From: Candidatus Nanopelagicales bacterium
GTDB taxonomy: Bacteria; Actinomycetota; Actinomycetes; S36-B12
Direction of reading: 5' to 3'
Length of the DNA: 51,707 nucleotides
Assembly (NCBI GenBank): GCA_030827125.1
Contig: JAURFD010000015.1
Location: forward strand, 1-51,707
The notes under the pieces are model-generated. The model saw only the letters and a program-made list of their open reading frames with translations. It ran no database searches and was not told the DNA's origin. The number at the start of each line of letters is the position of its first letter. Position 1 is the stretch's first letter. Positions 25,416-35,378 of the stretch are shown piece after piece. Made by a program: the position numbers and the translations under genes.

Positions 25416-27770
25416 CTAGACGCTGACGGTCTCGCGTTCACCCACGGCATCGGGCTCATCGTCGCCGACCTCGTCCTCGGTGCCCTCGACGTTGATCGTG
25501 GGCAGGATCCGGTCAAGCCAACCCGGCAGCCACCAGTTCACCTTGCCCAGCATCGTCATGAGCGACGGCACCAGGATCAGACGCACGATGAAGGCATCGA
25601 TGAGCACCGCCGACGCCAGCGCCAACCCGAAGAGTTTGATCGTGGAGTTGGTGCTCGGCACGAACGCGAGGAAGACGCTCGACATGATCGCCGCCGCGAT
25701 GACGACGACGCGTCCGGAACCCGCGAGGCCACGGCGCACGGCGGCCCTGTTGTCTCCGGTGCGCGCCCACTCCTCCTGCATGCGGGACACGAGGAAGACC
25801 TGGTAGTCCATCGACAGGCCGAAGAGGATCGCGAAGACCATGATCGGCAGGAACGGGAAGATCGGACCGGTGGACACAACACCGAGCGGACCGGCCAGCC
25901 AGCCCCACTGGAACACCGCCACCGTGATGCCCATCGCCGCGGCGAAGGACAGCAGGCTGGTGATCGCCGCGGTCAGCGGCACCACGAGCGAGTGGAAGAG
26001 CAAGACCAGGGCAAGGAAGCCCAGGCCGATGACGATGAGCAGGAAGATCGGCAGCGCATCACCGAGGACGGTGGTGAAGTCGCTGGTGATCGCCTGGGTG
26101 CCGCCGACGTAGAGCTTGACGCCGGTGGCCTCCTCGATGGCCGGATCAGTCTCGGTGCGCAGGCGCTCGAGCAGTTCACTGGTCGCTTCGTCCTGCGGTG
26201 CACTGTCGGGGTAGACGGCGATGGCTTGGATGGTCTGCTGTTCGCCGCCTTGACCGCCGGCCTGAGCGAGCTTGGCCAGGATGGGCAGCGACTCCAGGCT
26301 CGGGGACGTGCCCACCACGCCTTCGGTCTGTGCGAGCCCGGCGATGACCTGGCCGTAGGCGTCGGGGCTGGTGGCCTCGGAGAGGTCAGCGACAACGAGG
26401 AACGGACCATTGACACCCGGACCGAAGCCCTCGGCGCGCAGGTCATAGGCGATGCGTGCCGACGAACCCTCCGGCTTGCCGGAGTCATCGGCGAAGCCCT
26501 GGCGCAGTCCAAACATGGGGAGGGCGAGGACGATGACGACGCCAAGTGCGAGGAGGGCCGGGATGATCGGACGCTTCTGCAGGAAGCGGCCATAGTGCGC
26601 CCAGCGACGACCTTCCGGATGCCCGGTGAGGGCACCGGGCTTCTTGCCCCACGGCAACCGCAGAGCAAGGGCCTTCGTGCCGAGCAGGCTGAGTACGGCG
26701 GGCAGCATGATGAGCGCGGACAGCATGACCGCGAGCACGGTGACGGCCGCAGCGACGGCAAGCCCGTTGAAGAAGTTGATGCGGAGCACGAAGAGACCGA
26801 GCAGCGCGATGATGACGGTCGTTCCTGCGAAGAGAACCGCCCGACCGGCTGTCGCCACGGCCTCGTAGGCCGCGTCCTTGGCTTCGTGACCGTGCAGAAG
26901 CGCCTGGCGGTAGCGGTTGACCACGAAGAGCGCATAGTCGATACCGACGCCCAGGCCGATCATGGCGGCCAGAGTGGGGGCAAACGTCGCCACGTCCAGG
27001 AACAGTGCGGCGATAAGGACGCCTGCCTGACCCATGGCGAGACCGATGATCGCCGTGATGATCGGCAGACCCGCAGCCACGATGGCACCGAAGGCGACGA
27101 GCAGAATGATGATGGCGACGAGCAGACCGATGGCCTCGCTGCTCGGCGGCTCCTGGCCGGCGAATTCCAACACCTGGCCCTGAGCTCCAGCGCGCAATCC
27201 GTCGGTGTTCAGCGTCTTGACCGAATCAAGAATGGCCTTGGCGTCGTCGGTGGACACCTCAAGAGAGCCGTCCGGGCCGGTTGCGAAGGACACGGTTGCA
27301 TAGGCCACGCGACCATCGGGGCTCACGGAGGAGAACTGCGCGGCGAGGATCTGCGCTTCCTCCGGCGTGAGTGCCTGCAGGGCTGCCGGATCGAGGCCGC
27401 CACCCTCCGGGCAGTCGCGGCCGATCGAGGCGCCCTGCGGATCCAGCGGGTTGGTCACACAGGTGACGGAGTCGAGGGCGGCGATCTCGGTGAGGACCGG
27501 CACCACGCGCTCAGCGACCGCGGGGTCCACCGCGGGTCCGGCCTCCGGCGACCACACGATGGTGGCGCCGCCGTCAACCCGACTGGTGTCGGTGCCGCTG
27601 GCAATGAGCAGGTCGGTCGCGATCTTGGACTCGGTGTCCGGCAATTCGAAGGAGTCGTTGAGGTCACCGCCGAAGCGGAAGCCGATACCGACAACGGCAA
27701 TGAGGGCAATGAACCAGGCCACGAGGGCCCAGACCGGCCGGCGTACTGCCCAGCGCGAAAGCGCTCCCAT
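25416..27770 (-). CDS. MMPL/RND-family transporter, 784 aa
   Basis: Proton-driven membrane transporter of the MMPL family, which exports lipids or hydrophobic drugs in actinobacteria. There are twelve predicted helices in two halves, each with a large extracytoplasmic loop. The two conserved Asp-Tyr motifs are GVGIDYALFVVNRYRQ and FGLSMDYQVFLVSRMQEEW. The C-terminus is acidic (VEGTEDEVGDDEPDAVGE). ATG 27770 has GAAGGAG upstream. It is divergent from a MarR regulator with 54 nt between the starts, so that regulator most likely controls it. No lipid-synthesis genes are adjacent, making drug or fatty-acid efflux the simpler guess. Confidence 0.9.
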   Translation of the reverse strand: MGALSRWAVRRPVWALVAWFIALIAVVGIGFRFGGDLNDSFELPDTESKIATDLLIASGTDTSRVDGGATIVWSPEAGPAVDPAVAERVVPVLTEIAALDSVTCVTNPLDPQGASIGRDCPEGGGLDPAALQALTPEEAQILAAQFSSVSPDGRVAYATVSFATGPDGSLEVSTDDAKAILDSVKTLNTDGLRAGAQGQVLEFAGQEPPSSEAIGLLVAIIILLVAFGAIVAAGLPIITAIIGLAMGQAGVLIAALFLDVATFAPTLAAMIGLGVGIDYALFVVNRYRQALLHGHEAKDAAYEAVATAGRAVLFAGTTVIIALLGLFVLRINFFNGLAVAAAVTVLAVMLSALIMLPAVLSLLGTKALALRLPWGKKPGALTGHPEGRRWAHYGRFLQKRPIIPALLALGVVIVLALPMFGLRQGFADDSGKPEGSSARIAYDLRAEGFGPGVNGPFLVVADLSEATSPDAYGQVIAGLAQTEGVVGTSPSLESLPILAKLAQAGGQGGEQQTIQAIAVYPDSAPQDEATSELLERLRTETDPAIEEATGVKLYVGGTQAITSDFTTVLGDALPIFLLIVIGLGFLALVLLFHSLVVPLTAAITSLLSFAAAMGITVAVFQWGWLAGPLGVVSTGPIFPFLPIMVFAILFGLSMDYQVFLVSRMQEEWARTGDNRAAVRRGLAGSGRVVVIAAAIMSSVFLAFVPSTNSTIKLFGLALASAVLIDAFIVRLILVPSLMTMLGKVNWWLPGWLDRILPTINVEGTEDEVGDDEPDAVGERETVSV

Positions 27771-27783
27771 GAGGGTCTCCTTC

Positions 27784-27804
27784 GAGATTCTGCAAACGGA
27801 TCTC
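27784..27804. promoter_or_regulatory. Candidate MarR operator between the MMPL and marR genes
   Basis: GAGAT (27784-27788) and ATCTC (27800-27804) form a 21-bp inverted repeat in the MMPL leader, just downstream of its putative -10 (TAGCGT). The short 5-bp arms make this tentative. Confidence 0.35.
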
Positions 27805-27812
27805 CATCACGC

Positions 27813-27818
27813 TACGGT
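27813..27818 (+). promoter_or_regulatory. -10 element of a leaderless promoter for the MarR gene
   Basis: TACGGT, then 6 nt, then GTG 27825. The sequence CTACGGTAG is itself a small palindrome and overlaps the putative divergent -10 for the MMPL gene. Confidence 0.45.
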
Positions 27819-27824
27819 AGTTGT

Positions 27825-28337
27825 GTGGCACACGCAAACGAGGCGGGTCGAGCCGTTCAGGTGGCGGGACTTGATCACGCGATGGCCGAGATGCGGCGGG
27901 TGGTCTTGCGCCCCCCGACCTCCTCGGTGCCCATGCCGGCGCTGGGGCGCCCCGTCGATCTGTCCAAGGTCCTTGCGTGTGAGGCGCTGCGCGAATTGGA
28001 GCGCGCCGGCCAGGTCACCATTACCGAGCTCGCCACCACCATGCATCTGGAGCGCTCCACGGTCAGCCGCTTGGTCCACGAGGCCGAGGAGGAGGGACTG
28101 GTCGAGCGGGGTTCGGATCCCGAGGACCGCCGCCGGGTTACCGTCCACCTCACACCCCTGGGCTCCCAGGTGGTGGACTTCGTTCAGGGGCTTCGCATCG
28201 GCTTCCTCACCCACGCCACCGACGTCTTTGACCTCGATGAACTCGCCACGCTGTCCAGTCTGTTGGGACGGTTGGCCAACTCCATGACGAAGTCGCTCGG
28301 TCCCTGGCTTGATGAGGCTGTCCGCCAGAGCCACTGA
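27825..28337 (+). CDS. MarR-family transcriptional regulator, 170 aa
   Basis: Winged-helix dimeric regulator. The N-terminal dimerisation helix starts around LDHAMAEMRRVVLRPP. The winged helix runs from VTITELATTMHLERSTVSRLVHEAEEEGLV to the wing GSDPEDRRRVTVHLTPLG. The C-terminal helix ends SMTKSLGPWLDEAV. I chose GTG 27825 because it keeps the full dimerisation helix and follows a TACGGT -10 by 6 nt; ATG 27882 would remove part of the helix. Divergent from the MMPL exporter, its probable target. Confidence 0.85.
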   Translation: MAHANEAGRAVQVAGLDHAMAEMRRVVLRPPTSSVPMPALGRPVDLSKVLACEALRELERAGQVTITELATTMHLERSTVSRLVHEAEEEGLVERGSDPEDRRRVTVHLTPLGSQVVDFVQGLRIGFLTHATDVFDLDELATLSSLLGRLANSMTKSLGPWLDEAVRQSH

Positions 28338-28349
28338 TCTAGCGGCCAG

Positions 28350-28883
28350 CTAGTGCGGCGCTTGGTCGTGCTCGGCCTCCGCGATGACGTCACGAACAAC
28401 ACACGAGGCGACACCCACGTCGTAGCCTCGCCGGGTGAGCGCTCCCATGAGGCGGCGGACCTGAGTCGGATAGGGCAACCCGACGACCTGTGGGTAGCGA
28501 CCCTCCGCTAACTCCCGCGCTCGAGCGCGCTCCATATCCTCATCGATGGGATCGAGTGCTTCGGCGATGATGTCTTCGGCAACGCCCTTGCGGCGTAACT
28601 CTTGCGCAACGGCGCGGCGGCCAAGGCCGCGTGAACCGTGGCGTGAACGCACCCAGCCCTCGGCATAGGCTCGGTCATCGATCAGACCCACCTCGGTGAA
28701 TCGATCGAGCACCTTGGCGGTGACCTCCTCGGGAATGCCCTTGGTGGCCAGATAGCGCTCAAGCTCCACCCGCGTGCGCGGTTGGACGTCGAGCCGGCGA
28801 AGAACGATCAGGCGAGCAACGTTCTCCGGATCGGACTCAACGTCGTCTGGGCCAGCGGGTGGAGCATCGAATGCGGTACTCAT
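28350..28883 (-). CDS. recX: RecA regulator RecX, 177 aa
   Basis: Modulates RecA filament assembly. It is all-helical, with three-helix repeats typical of RecX: RLIVLRRLDVQPRTRVELERYL, VGLIDDRAYAEGWVRSRHGSRGLGRRAVAQELRRKGV, and the C-terminal VRRLMGALTRRGYD. It follows recA after 37 nt in the same direction, as in most actinobacteria, and is therefore SOS co-regulated. Confidence 0.93.
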   Translation of the reverse strand: MSTAFDAPPAGPDDVESDPENVARLIVLRRLDVQPRTRVELERYLATKGIPEEVTAKVLDRFTEVGLIDDRAYAEGWVRSRHGSRGLGRRAVAQELRRKGVAEDIIAEALDPIDEDMERARARELAEGRYPQVVGLPYPTQVRRLMGALTRRGYDVGVASCVVRDVIAEAEHDQAPH

Positions 28884-28920
28884 AAGTCAGTCGCTAGGAC
28901 GATTCGGCAGACCGTCCGCG

Positions 28921-30000
<1,080 letters not shown>

Positions 30001-30133
30001 GGCCACTCCTTCGTTCACTGCCGGGATCCGGCGCTGACTGGTCTGTTGTGAAGTGACCGTAGGACGGGGGTCCGACAGTGACTTCGAGCGCCGGTGGATC
30101 TGTGGAGAGTGACGCTGTGCCCACAACTTAGAA

Positions 30134-30147
30134 CGAACAGGTGTTCG
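30134..30147. promoter_or_regulatory. LexA (SOS) box of recA
   Basis: CGAACAGGTGTTCG is a perfect match to CGAAC-N4-GTTCG, upstream of recA on the minus strand. Confidence 0.9.
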
Positions 30148-30173
30148 AAGGCGAGCGACACGCCGAGAAGAGT

Positions 30174-30186
30174 ATTGTCTGACAAT
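30174..30186. promoter_or_regulatory. GntR/FadR-type operator overlapping the SDR promoter
   Basis: ATTGTC-T-GACAAT is a perfect 13-bp palindrome. Its core TTGTCTGACAA fits TNGTNNNACNA, the half-site pattern of FadR-subfamily GntR regulators. It overlaps a TATTGT -10-like element (30173-30178) 20 nt before the SDR start, a position suited to repression. No GntR gene is in the window. Confidence 0.65.
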
Positions 30187-30205
30187 CTGATCGTAGGGAG
30201 GCGAT

Positions 30206-30961
30206 ATGAATAGGTTTGACGGCAAGACCGTGGTGGTGACCGGTGCCGGTGGCGGGATCGGCAGCGCGATGGCCGCTCGCTTCGCCCACGAGGGTGCTCA
30301 CGCGATCGTCTGCGACGCGAACGCCGAACTCGCCGCAGCGACGCTCGAGTCGATCGTCGCAGCCGGTCACGCAGCAAGCAATGCGGTATTTGACGTGTCT
30401 GATCCTGATCAGGTTCGCGAATTCGCGCACGACACGATTGCCACCCACGGCCGGATCGACGTATTGATCAACAACGCCGGCATCATACGCCGCGGCGCAC
30501 TACTTGACCTCGCAGTTGAAGACTGGCACGACACCATGCGCGTCAATCTCGATTCGATGTACTACATGTGCCGGGCATTCCTGCCGCACATGGTCGAGAC
30601 CGGTGGCGGTGCCATTGTGAATACGGGTTCGCAGTGGGGCCTCTCCCCCGCACCGGGGCACATCGCCTACAACGTGTCGAAGGCCGCGGTGATCGCGTTC
30701 TCGCAGAATCTCGCGCGGGACTACGCGCCACACAATGTGCGCGTCAATGTCATCTGCCCCGGCGAGATCCTGACTCCCATGGTCGAAAAGGGCTTGGTCG
30801 CCAAGGGCGTAGATATCGCCGGATTGGCGGCGAAGGTGCCCTTCGGTCGGCTGGGCAAACCTGAAGAAGTCGCGGCCCTCGCGGCATTCCTGGCCTCCGA
30901 CGAGGCGGCGTACATGTGCGGGTCGGTCGTCGAGATCACCGGTGCCCAACCGGTGTGTTGA
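30206..30961 (+). CDS. SDR-family oxidoreductase, 251 aa
   Basis: Classical SDR, NAD(P)-dependent. Motifs: TGAGGGIG near the N-terminus, NNAG as [15 protein letters not shown], catalytic Ser in NTGSQWG, YxxxK as YNVSKAA, and PGEILTPM after strand 6. Length is typical. ATG 30206 has GGGAGG 7 nt upstream. The asparagine/aspartate-rich first strand end (VCDANAELA) suggests NAD preference, an inference. The GntR/FadR-type operator suggests control by a sugar acid or similar carboxylate, so a role in sugar-acid catabolism is plausible but unproven. Confidence 0.88.
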   Translation: MNRFDGKTVVVTGAGGGIGSAMAARFAHEGAHAIVCDANAELAAATLESIVAAGHAASNAVFDVSDPDQVREFAHDTIATHGRIDVLINNAGIIRRGALLDLAVEDWHDTMRVNLDSMYYMCRAFLPHMVETGGGAIVNTGSQWGLSPAPGHIAYNVSKAAVIAFSQNLARDYAPHNVRVNVICPGEILTPMVEKGLVAKGVDIAGLAAKVPFGRLGKPEEVAALAAFLASDEAAYMCGSVVEITGAQPVC

Positions 30962-31244
30962 CTCCTCCGTCGCCCGCTATCCCTCGTCGACGGTCATCCA
31001 CGGATCGGTGAGGTCCATGCCCAGCCCGTCGAGCTCTCGCCCGTTGCGCGTGGCGCGCCAATTCGTCTCAGTGCATACCGTTTGGCACCCGGGAAACGGG
31101 ACGCAGTGAGACGCGACACCCTGAACAGCGTCGGATAGCCAAATCCTTGTCAGCCGCGGTTGCTTAAGTCGCACGAAAAGGCAGAGAGCAGGAGGCGAGC
31201 AACGTCGACCACTTGGTCCGCCAAGCCGGCAAGACGGAAAGCAG
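30962..31244. other. Intergenic region with palindrome and possible decayed gene end
   Basis: Between convergent genes. It contains palindrome copy B (31063-31112). On the minus strand, 30977 to about 31062 reads as a plausible protein C-terminus (NWRATRNGRELDGLGM, then DLTDPWMTVDEG, then stop) that begins where the palindrome ends and has no start codon of its own. It may be the tail of a lost gene, or chance. Confidence 0.35.
31063..31112. repeat. Palindromic element, family 1 copy B (between convergent genes)
   Basis: 20-bp arms (31063-31082, 31093-31112) with a 10-nt loop pair at 17 of 20 positions. CGTCTCAGTGCATACCGTTT and AAACGGGACGCAGTGAGACG closely match copy A at 21765, while the loops differ in sequence but not length. 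Confidence 0.8.
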
Positions 31245-34200
31245 CTACCCCAGGGCGATGACGTCCTGATGCACCAACCGCAGTCCCGTCGTGCCGCGTG
31301 ACGTGATCCCACCGTCGGTGCGCCACTGCTCGTACTGCTCGATGACCAAGCGATGCCGACCACCGCCGACGCTACTGCCCAGGTTGATCTTGCCTGTCCA
31401 TCGACCCTCACCGCTGCGGTAGGTGCCCGAGATCTCGGTGCGCGAGACCTCCTGCCACAGCACGGCATCGGGCCCAGGGGTGTCGTCGTCGCTCAGCCGC
31501 TCATGGACCAGATACGTCTTGCCTGGGCCGGCACCGAGTTCATTGCGCTGGTATGACGGCCCGGTCAAGGTGACGTCAGCCTGGTACCCCACACGAGCCG
31601 CCTTGCGCAGGGCCACGGTGGCCGTACGCGCCGGGTCGAGCTGCACGACGTCGAGCAATGTCACCGGTGACAGCCGCAGGTCCGCAGGTGCGCCCGACTG
31701 GTAGCGAGCCAACGCGAGCCGGATGAAGGGGCGGTAGGCAGCATCGATATCAATATCGAGATCGACGTACCACTGATCGCGCTCGGCATCCCAGCCGATC
31801 AGTGAACCATCGGCCGCCTCACGCCCCACTCGGTAGGTCACAACCGCGACCTTCTTCGAACGATCCTCGGCGAGCCGCACTCCCTCGATTGCCAGATCAC
31901 GGTTGGTGAACTGCGGCGCCTTGGGCCACGAAGCCGGCAGATTGCCGCCACCGGTGACCGCCGGATCTCCACCCCAGCGACTGACATAGTCGGTCACGGC
32001 TCCCGCGCCTGAACGCGGCCGCACGAGCACCGCCAGGTCCTCATCGATGCCTGAGGTGAACCACGGGCGCTCCAGATAGACGCGGAGCGAGGCACTCGAC
32101 CGTGTCGACGTGACGCGGCTGCTCGTCGTTGCGGTGCTGGCGGGATTCCAGGTGAAGGCGGGGATGACCGCTGCCACATCCGGTGCCTGCGGCCGCGCAC
32201 TGGCTGGCAGGGTGAAGGGCACCGCGGGGTTGCCGATCGTGGAGTCGCTCGTCGACAAAGTAACCGGGTCGGTGATCGCAGACAAGACGATGGTCCCGGT
32301 CGGGATGGAGCCAGTAGCCGTCGGCGTGATTGATCCGGCTGCCGCATTCTCGGTGAAGTCGACACCGACCGTGCCCGTGACGACCTCCCCGCCACTGCTC
32401 CACTGCACTCGCGCACTGCCCGGCACGAGTTGCTGCGCTGCACCCGTCGAGTCGGGCAGGACGATGATCGCCGTTGTCGAGCCCGCGGTGTGCGTGGTCT
32501 CGCGCAACTGCCGGAAGTATTCGGCGTATCGGGAGTACGCGGTACCGACAAGGTCGAGGTCATAGCGCCGCGTGTCCGGCAGCTGGACTGTGGCCTCCAT
32601 CGCATACGACGTACTGCCGGTCGGGCCACCGGGCGCAGGGTTGGCGACGTTGACCGTGCCGATGTCCCCAACCGAGTTGCGCTGGATCTGCGGCGCCGCT
32701 GCCCCCGGACCGCCATCCACACCGGTGGTCAACGTGCCCGTGAGCGAGACCGACTCGGTGGACGGCTCGTCGATGTGCATGGTGCCGGAAATGGCGCACT
32801 GGATCTCGCCGGGATCGCGCGACCCACTCCACGTATCGAGGCCGCCGAAGTACGGCGCGCTGACCGGGCGCTTCGTCGCGTGCACGACGGTGATCTCGCG
32901 GTAGGGGCTGAGTTGCCAGTAGGCGCCCTTGGCCGCATCGGCCGCCGACGCCGTCGACTTCACCCGCTCCCACAGGTCGAGTAGCGACAGGTCACCGCTC
33001 GGGATCGAAGACGACGTACGCAGTAGCTGCGTGCGGCCGGGAGCAACCTGCAGATCGATGGTCTGACCAGAGACCGTCGCACCCGGTGTGCCGGTGCCGC
33101 CCACACTCAACTCCAGCGGAACGAGCGACGGCCATGTCCCGCCGAAGGTGGCGCTCGCCTCGGTGACTCCCCCACTCGCGGTGGGCACACCACGCAGCAG
33201 GACACCAGAGGTGATCGGATCGGGGTAAAACGCCGTCGTGCCGTCCGCGGGAGTGGACCAGTCGAACCCGACGACGTCGCCGTACGCGACATAGCCCGGG
33301 GTCGACGTCCCATAGAACGACGCATCGCGGGTGGCGATCTGCGAGTACTTCGCCGGATCGGGCTTGCCGCTCGCGTCGTCAAGCAGTCCGTGCTGCTCGA
33401 CGAGCCACGGACTGACGCGCGTCGGCGTCAGCCAACGGATCGCCGTTTGGCTCGGCTCGACAGCGGCACCGCCACCGAGGCTGCGCACGACCGCGATTTC
33501 GGAGGACTGCATCCAGGCGACGGGATAGCCATCCTCGCCACCGAGGTTGACGATCTCACCCTTGATGTCCCCAAGCTCGACGATCTCGCCCTTGATGTCG
33601 CCGAGATAGACCACCGGGCTCATCACCGGCTCATGGCGCAGATATGTCTTCTCTAGGCGGGCGCTGCGTGGCTCGACATCGGTGAGCTTGCGGGACTGTC
33701 CGCCGAGGAAGACCTGGCGCAGGCGCAATTGGTACGTCGTACCGAACCGCAAGGTCGGCAGTTGCGCACCACCAGGAGGGGCGACGTAGTCGATGGTGGC
33801 ACCGAATCCAGGCGGCGGAGGCGACAGTGGATTGATCGCGGCTGCCTCGCTGTCGGGATCGATCGACTTGCCCGGCCGCTCGATGGACTGGCTCCACCCA
33901 GTCCAGGCACTGACCACCGGCATATAGCGGTACTCATTGGCCGTGCTGCCCGTGGCTGACGCGCCGCCTGGCTCGGTCCATCCCTCATCGGGGCCGAGGT
34001 CAATCGTGCCGGCTCCGTAGGTGTCCGGATCGGGTCGCCAGATGCCGTTGCGCAGATTGAGGCTCAGCCAACCGCCCAGACCGCTGGGGCGCACGTCGAG
34101 CTTGTAGCCGACGACGATGTCCTCGGCGTTCGCAATCTGGATTGTGCGAGCCGTCGGGTCGACCGACTTCGCGATATTCCACTGCCGGTCAAGTTCACCG

Positions 34201-35378
34201 TGGGTGCGCCTCGCGAATTCCGGTTGCACCAGTGACATGCCCACGCTTGACCTCGCGGGCGTGCCCGCACGCTTGGGACTTGCTGGTGTGCGAAGGCCTT
34301 CGACCTCGGCTCGCTGAGCGCCTGTCGCGAGCGTGGCGGTCGCCACCGTCTCGGTGCCGATCTCGCTGGTGACGACGGCCCACTCCTTGCCGTCGAGGTT
34401 GATGTCGACGAACCCCACCTGAGTCGGCCCGGTGCCGGAGAAGCGGGGCTGAAACAACGGAGTCGACTTGTCGAGTGTCGCGACCGCCCCCTGCGGAATG
34501 TCGGTCGTGGAAGGATCCGGTGAATAGAACGGGTTGATCCGGATCTCGACGGCACCGCCGGTACCCGTGGGGATCGGCGCCGGGTTGCCACTCTTGTCGC
34601 GCATGTCCGCGGGGTCGATCTCGAGATCGACGATAAAGCCGATCTTGCGCAGCAGAAGCGGGTGGCTATCCAGCACGGAGAACTTCTCGTGGAACTCCCA
34701 TTGCGGCCAGGGCACGACGTAGCCGGGATCGAGCATTCCGGGGACGTTGGCTTCGGTGTCGAGCGGCTCGACCATCTGACGCATCATGACGATGGCGGTC
34801 TGCACGCCATTCGGAGTGGTGGTGTCAGGGTTGGTCGTGTACTTCTGGGTGGATAGGTCGTCATCGATCTGCCGGCTGATCTGCTCGTATGTCGATTCGT
34901 TGACGTCGTAGCCGGCGAGTGGGCCGGCGAGCAGAGCGGAGATCTCCGGACGGACGGCACGCGACCCACCGAAGACCTGTTCCTGCAGCCGATCCATCGC
35001 CGCCGAAAGCCCCGCGACGTCGGCTGAGCGGATCTTGGACTTCGAGTAGTCGTCGGCGACGTACGACCGGACCGTCGTTGAGTCCGGGAACATGGTCTGG
35101 AAGACCTTGGCATCCGGGTCCGCCGAGACGCGCTTGGCCGGTCCCTCTACGCGACCCCCCGGCGACCCCGGCACCTCGAGAGCCGCCCCGAAGTTCATGC
35201 CCGTGACGATCGAGCACCACTTGCCCCCGGCAAGGTCCGGGACGCTGGAGAGTTTGTCCTCGCCACCGGATCCTCCGGACGACACCTGCGGCGTGATGAC
35301 GAGCGTCACGCTCAACATTCCGCGCGGGGTCACGCCACTGGCGACCGGGGTCCAGATGAACGTCGTACTCGTGCTCAT
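31245..35378 (-). CDS. Giant uncharacterised protein, 1377 aa, partner of the Tat protein
   Basis: No family recognised with confidence. It begins MSTSTTFIWTPVASG followed by MLSVTLVITPQVS, without a signal peptide. The sequence is beta-rich with few Cys and long Ser/Thr/Gly/Pro linkers. Recurrent features are YLRHEPVMSPVVYLG, the tandem LGDIKGEIVELGDIKGEIVN, and C-terminal strands (TVALRKAARVGYQADVTLTG, RHRLVIEQYEQWRTDG). No transmembrane helix or enzyme motif was seen. ATG 35378 was chosen over 35393 because it overlaps the upstream stop as ATGA. That overlap implies fixed stoichiometric production with the 1071-aa protein. How a protein without a signal would reach a Tat-exported partner is unclear; hitchhiking through the Tat system is one speculative route. 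Confidence 0.8.
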   Translation of the reverse strand: MSTSTTFIWTPVASGVTPRGMLSVTLVITPQVSSGGSGGEDKLSSVPDLAGGKWCSIVTGMNFGAALEVPGSPGGRVEGPAKRVSADPDAKVFQTMFPDSTTVRSYVADDYSKSKIRSADVAGLSAAMDRLQEQVFGGSRAVRPEISALLAGPLAGYDVNESTYEQISRQIDDDLSTQKYTTNPDTTTPNGVQTAIVMMRQMVEPLDTEANVPGMLDPGYVVPWPQWEFHEKFSVLDSHPLLLRKIGFIVDLEIDPADMRDKSGNPAPIPTGTGGAVEIRINPFYSPDPSTTDIPQGAVATLDKSTPLFQPRFSGTGPTQVGFVDINLDGKEWAVVTSEIGTETVATATLATGAQRAEVEGLRTPASPKRAGTPARSSVGMSLVQPEFARRTHGELDRQWNIAKSVDPTARTIQIANAEDIVVGYKLDVRPSGLGGWLSLNLRNGIWRPDPDTYGAGTIDLGPDEGWTEPGGASATGSTANEYRYMPVVSAWTGWSQSIERPGKSIDPDSEAAAINPLSPPPPGFGATIDYVAPPGGAQLPTLRFGTTYQLRLRQVFLGGQSRKLTDVEPRSARLEKTYLRHEPVMSPVVYLGDIKGEIVELGDIKGEIVNLGGEDGYPVAWMQSSEIAVVRSLGGGAAVEPSQTAIRWLTPTRVSPWLVEQHGLLDDASGKPDPAKYSQIATRDASFYGTSTPGYVAYGDVVGFDWSTPADGTTAFYPDPITSGVLLRGVPTASGGVTEASATFGGTWPSLVPLELSVGGTGTPGATVSGQTIDLQVAPGRTQLLRTSSSIPSGDLSLLDLWERVKSTASAADAAKGAYWQLSPYREITVVHATKRPVSAPYFGGLDTWSGSRDPGEIQCAISGTMHIDEPSTESVSLTGTLTTGVDGGPGAAAPQIQRNSVGDIGTVNVANPAPGGPTGSTSYAMEATVQLPDTRRYDLDLVGTAYSRYAEYFRQLRETTHTAGSTTAIIVLPDSTGAAQQLVPGSARVQWSSGGEVVTGTVGVDFTENAAAGSITPTATGSIPTGTIVLSAITDPVTLSTSDSTIGNPAVPFTLPASARPQAPDVAAVIPAFTWNPASTATTSSRVTSTRSSASLRVYLERPWFTSGIDEDLAVLVRPRSGAGAVTDYVSRWGGDPAVTGGGNLPASWPKAPQFTNRDLAIEGVRLAEDRSKKVAVVTYRVGREAADGSLIGWDAERDQWYVDLDIDIDAAYRPFIRLALARYQSGAPADLRLSPVTLLDVVQLDPARTATVALRKAARVGYQADVTLTGPSYQRNELGAGPGKTYLVHERLSDDDTPGPDAVLWQEVSRTEISGTYRSGEGRWTGKINLGSSVGGGRHRLVIEQYEQWRTDGGITSRGTTGLRLVHQDVIALG

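Noticed and set aside
25992-28337. Upstream part of the 781-aa frame that ends as the MarR protein
   Set aside because: Before 27825 the frame is antisense to the MMPL gene and has shadow composition; only the MarR end is protein-like.
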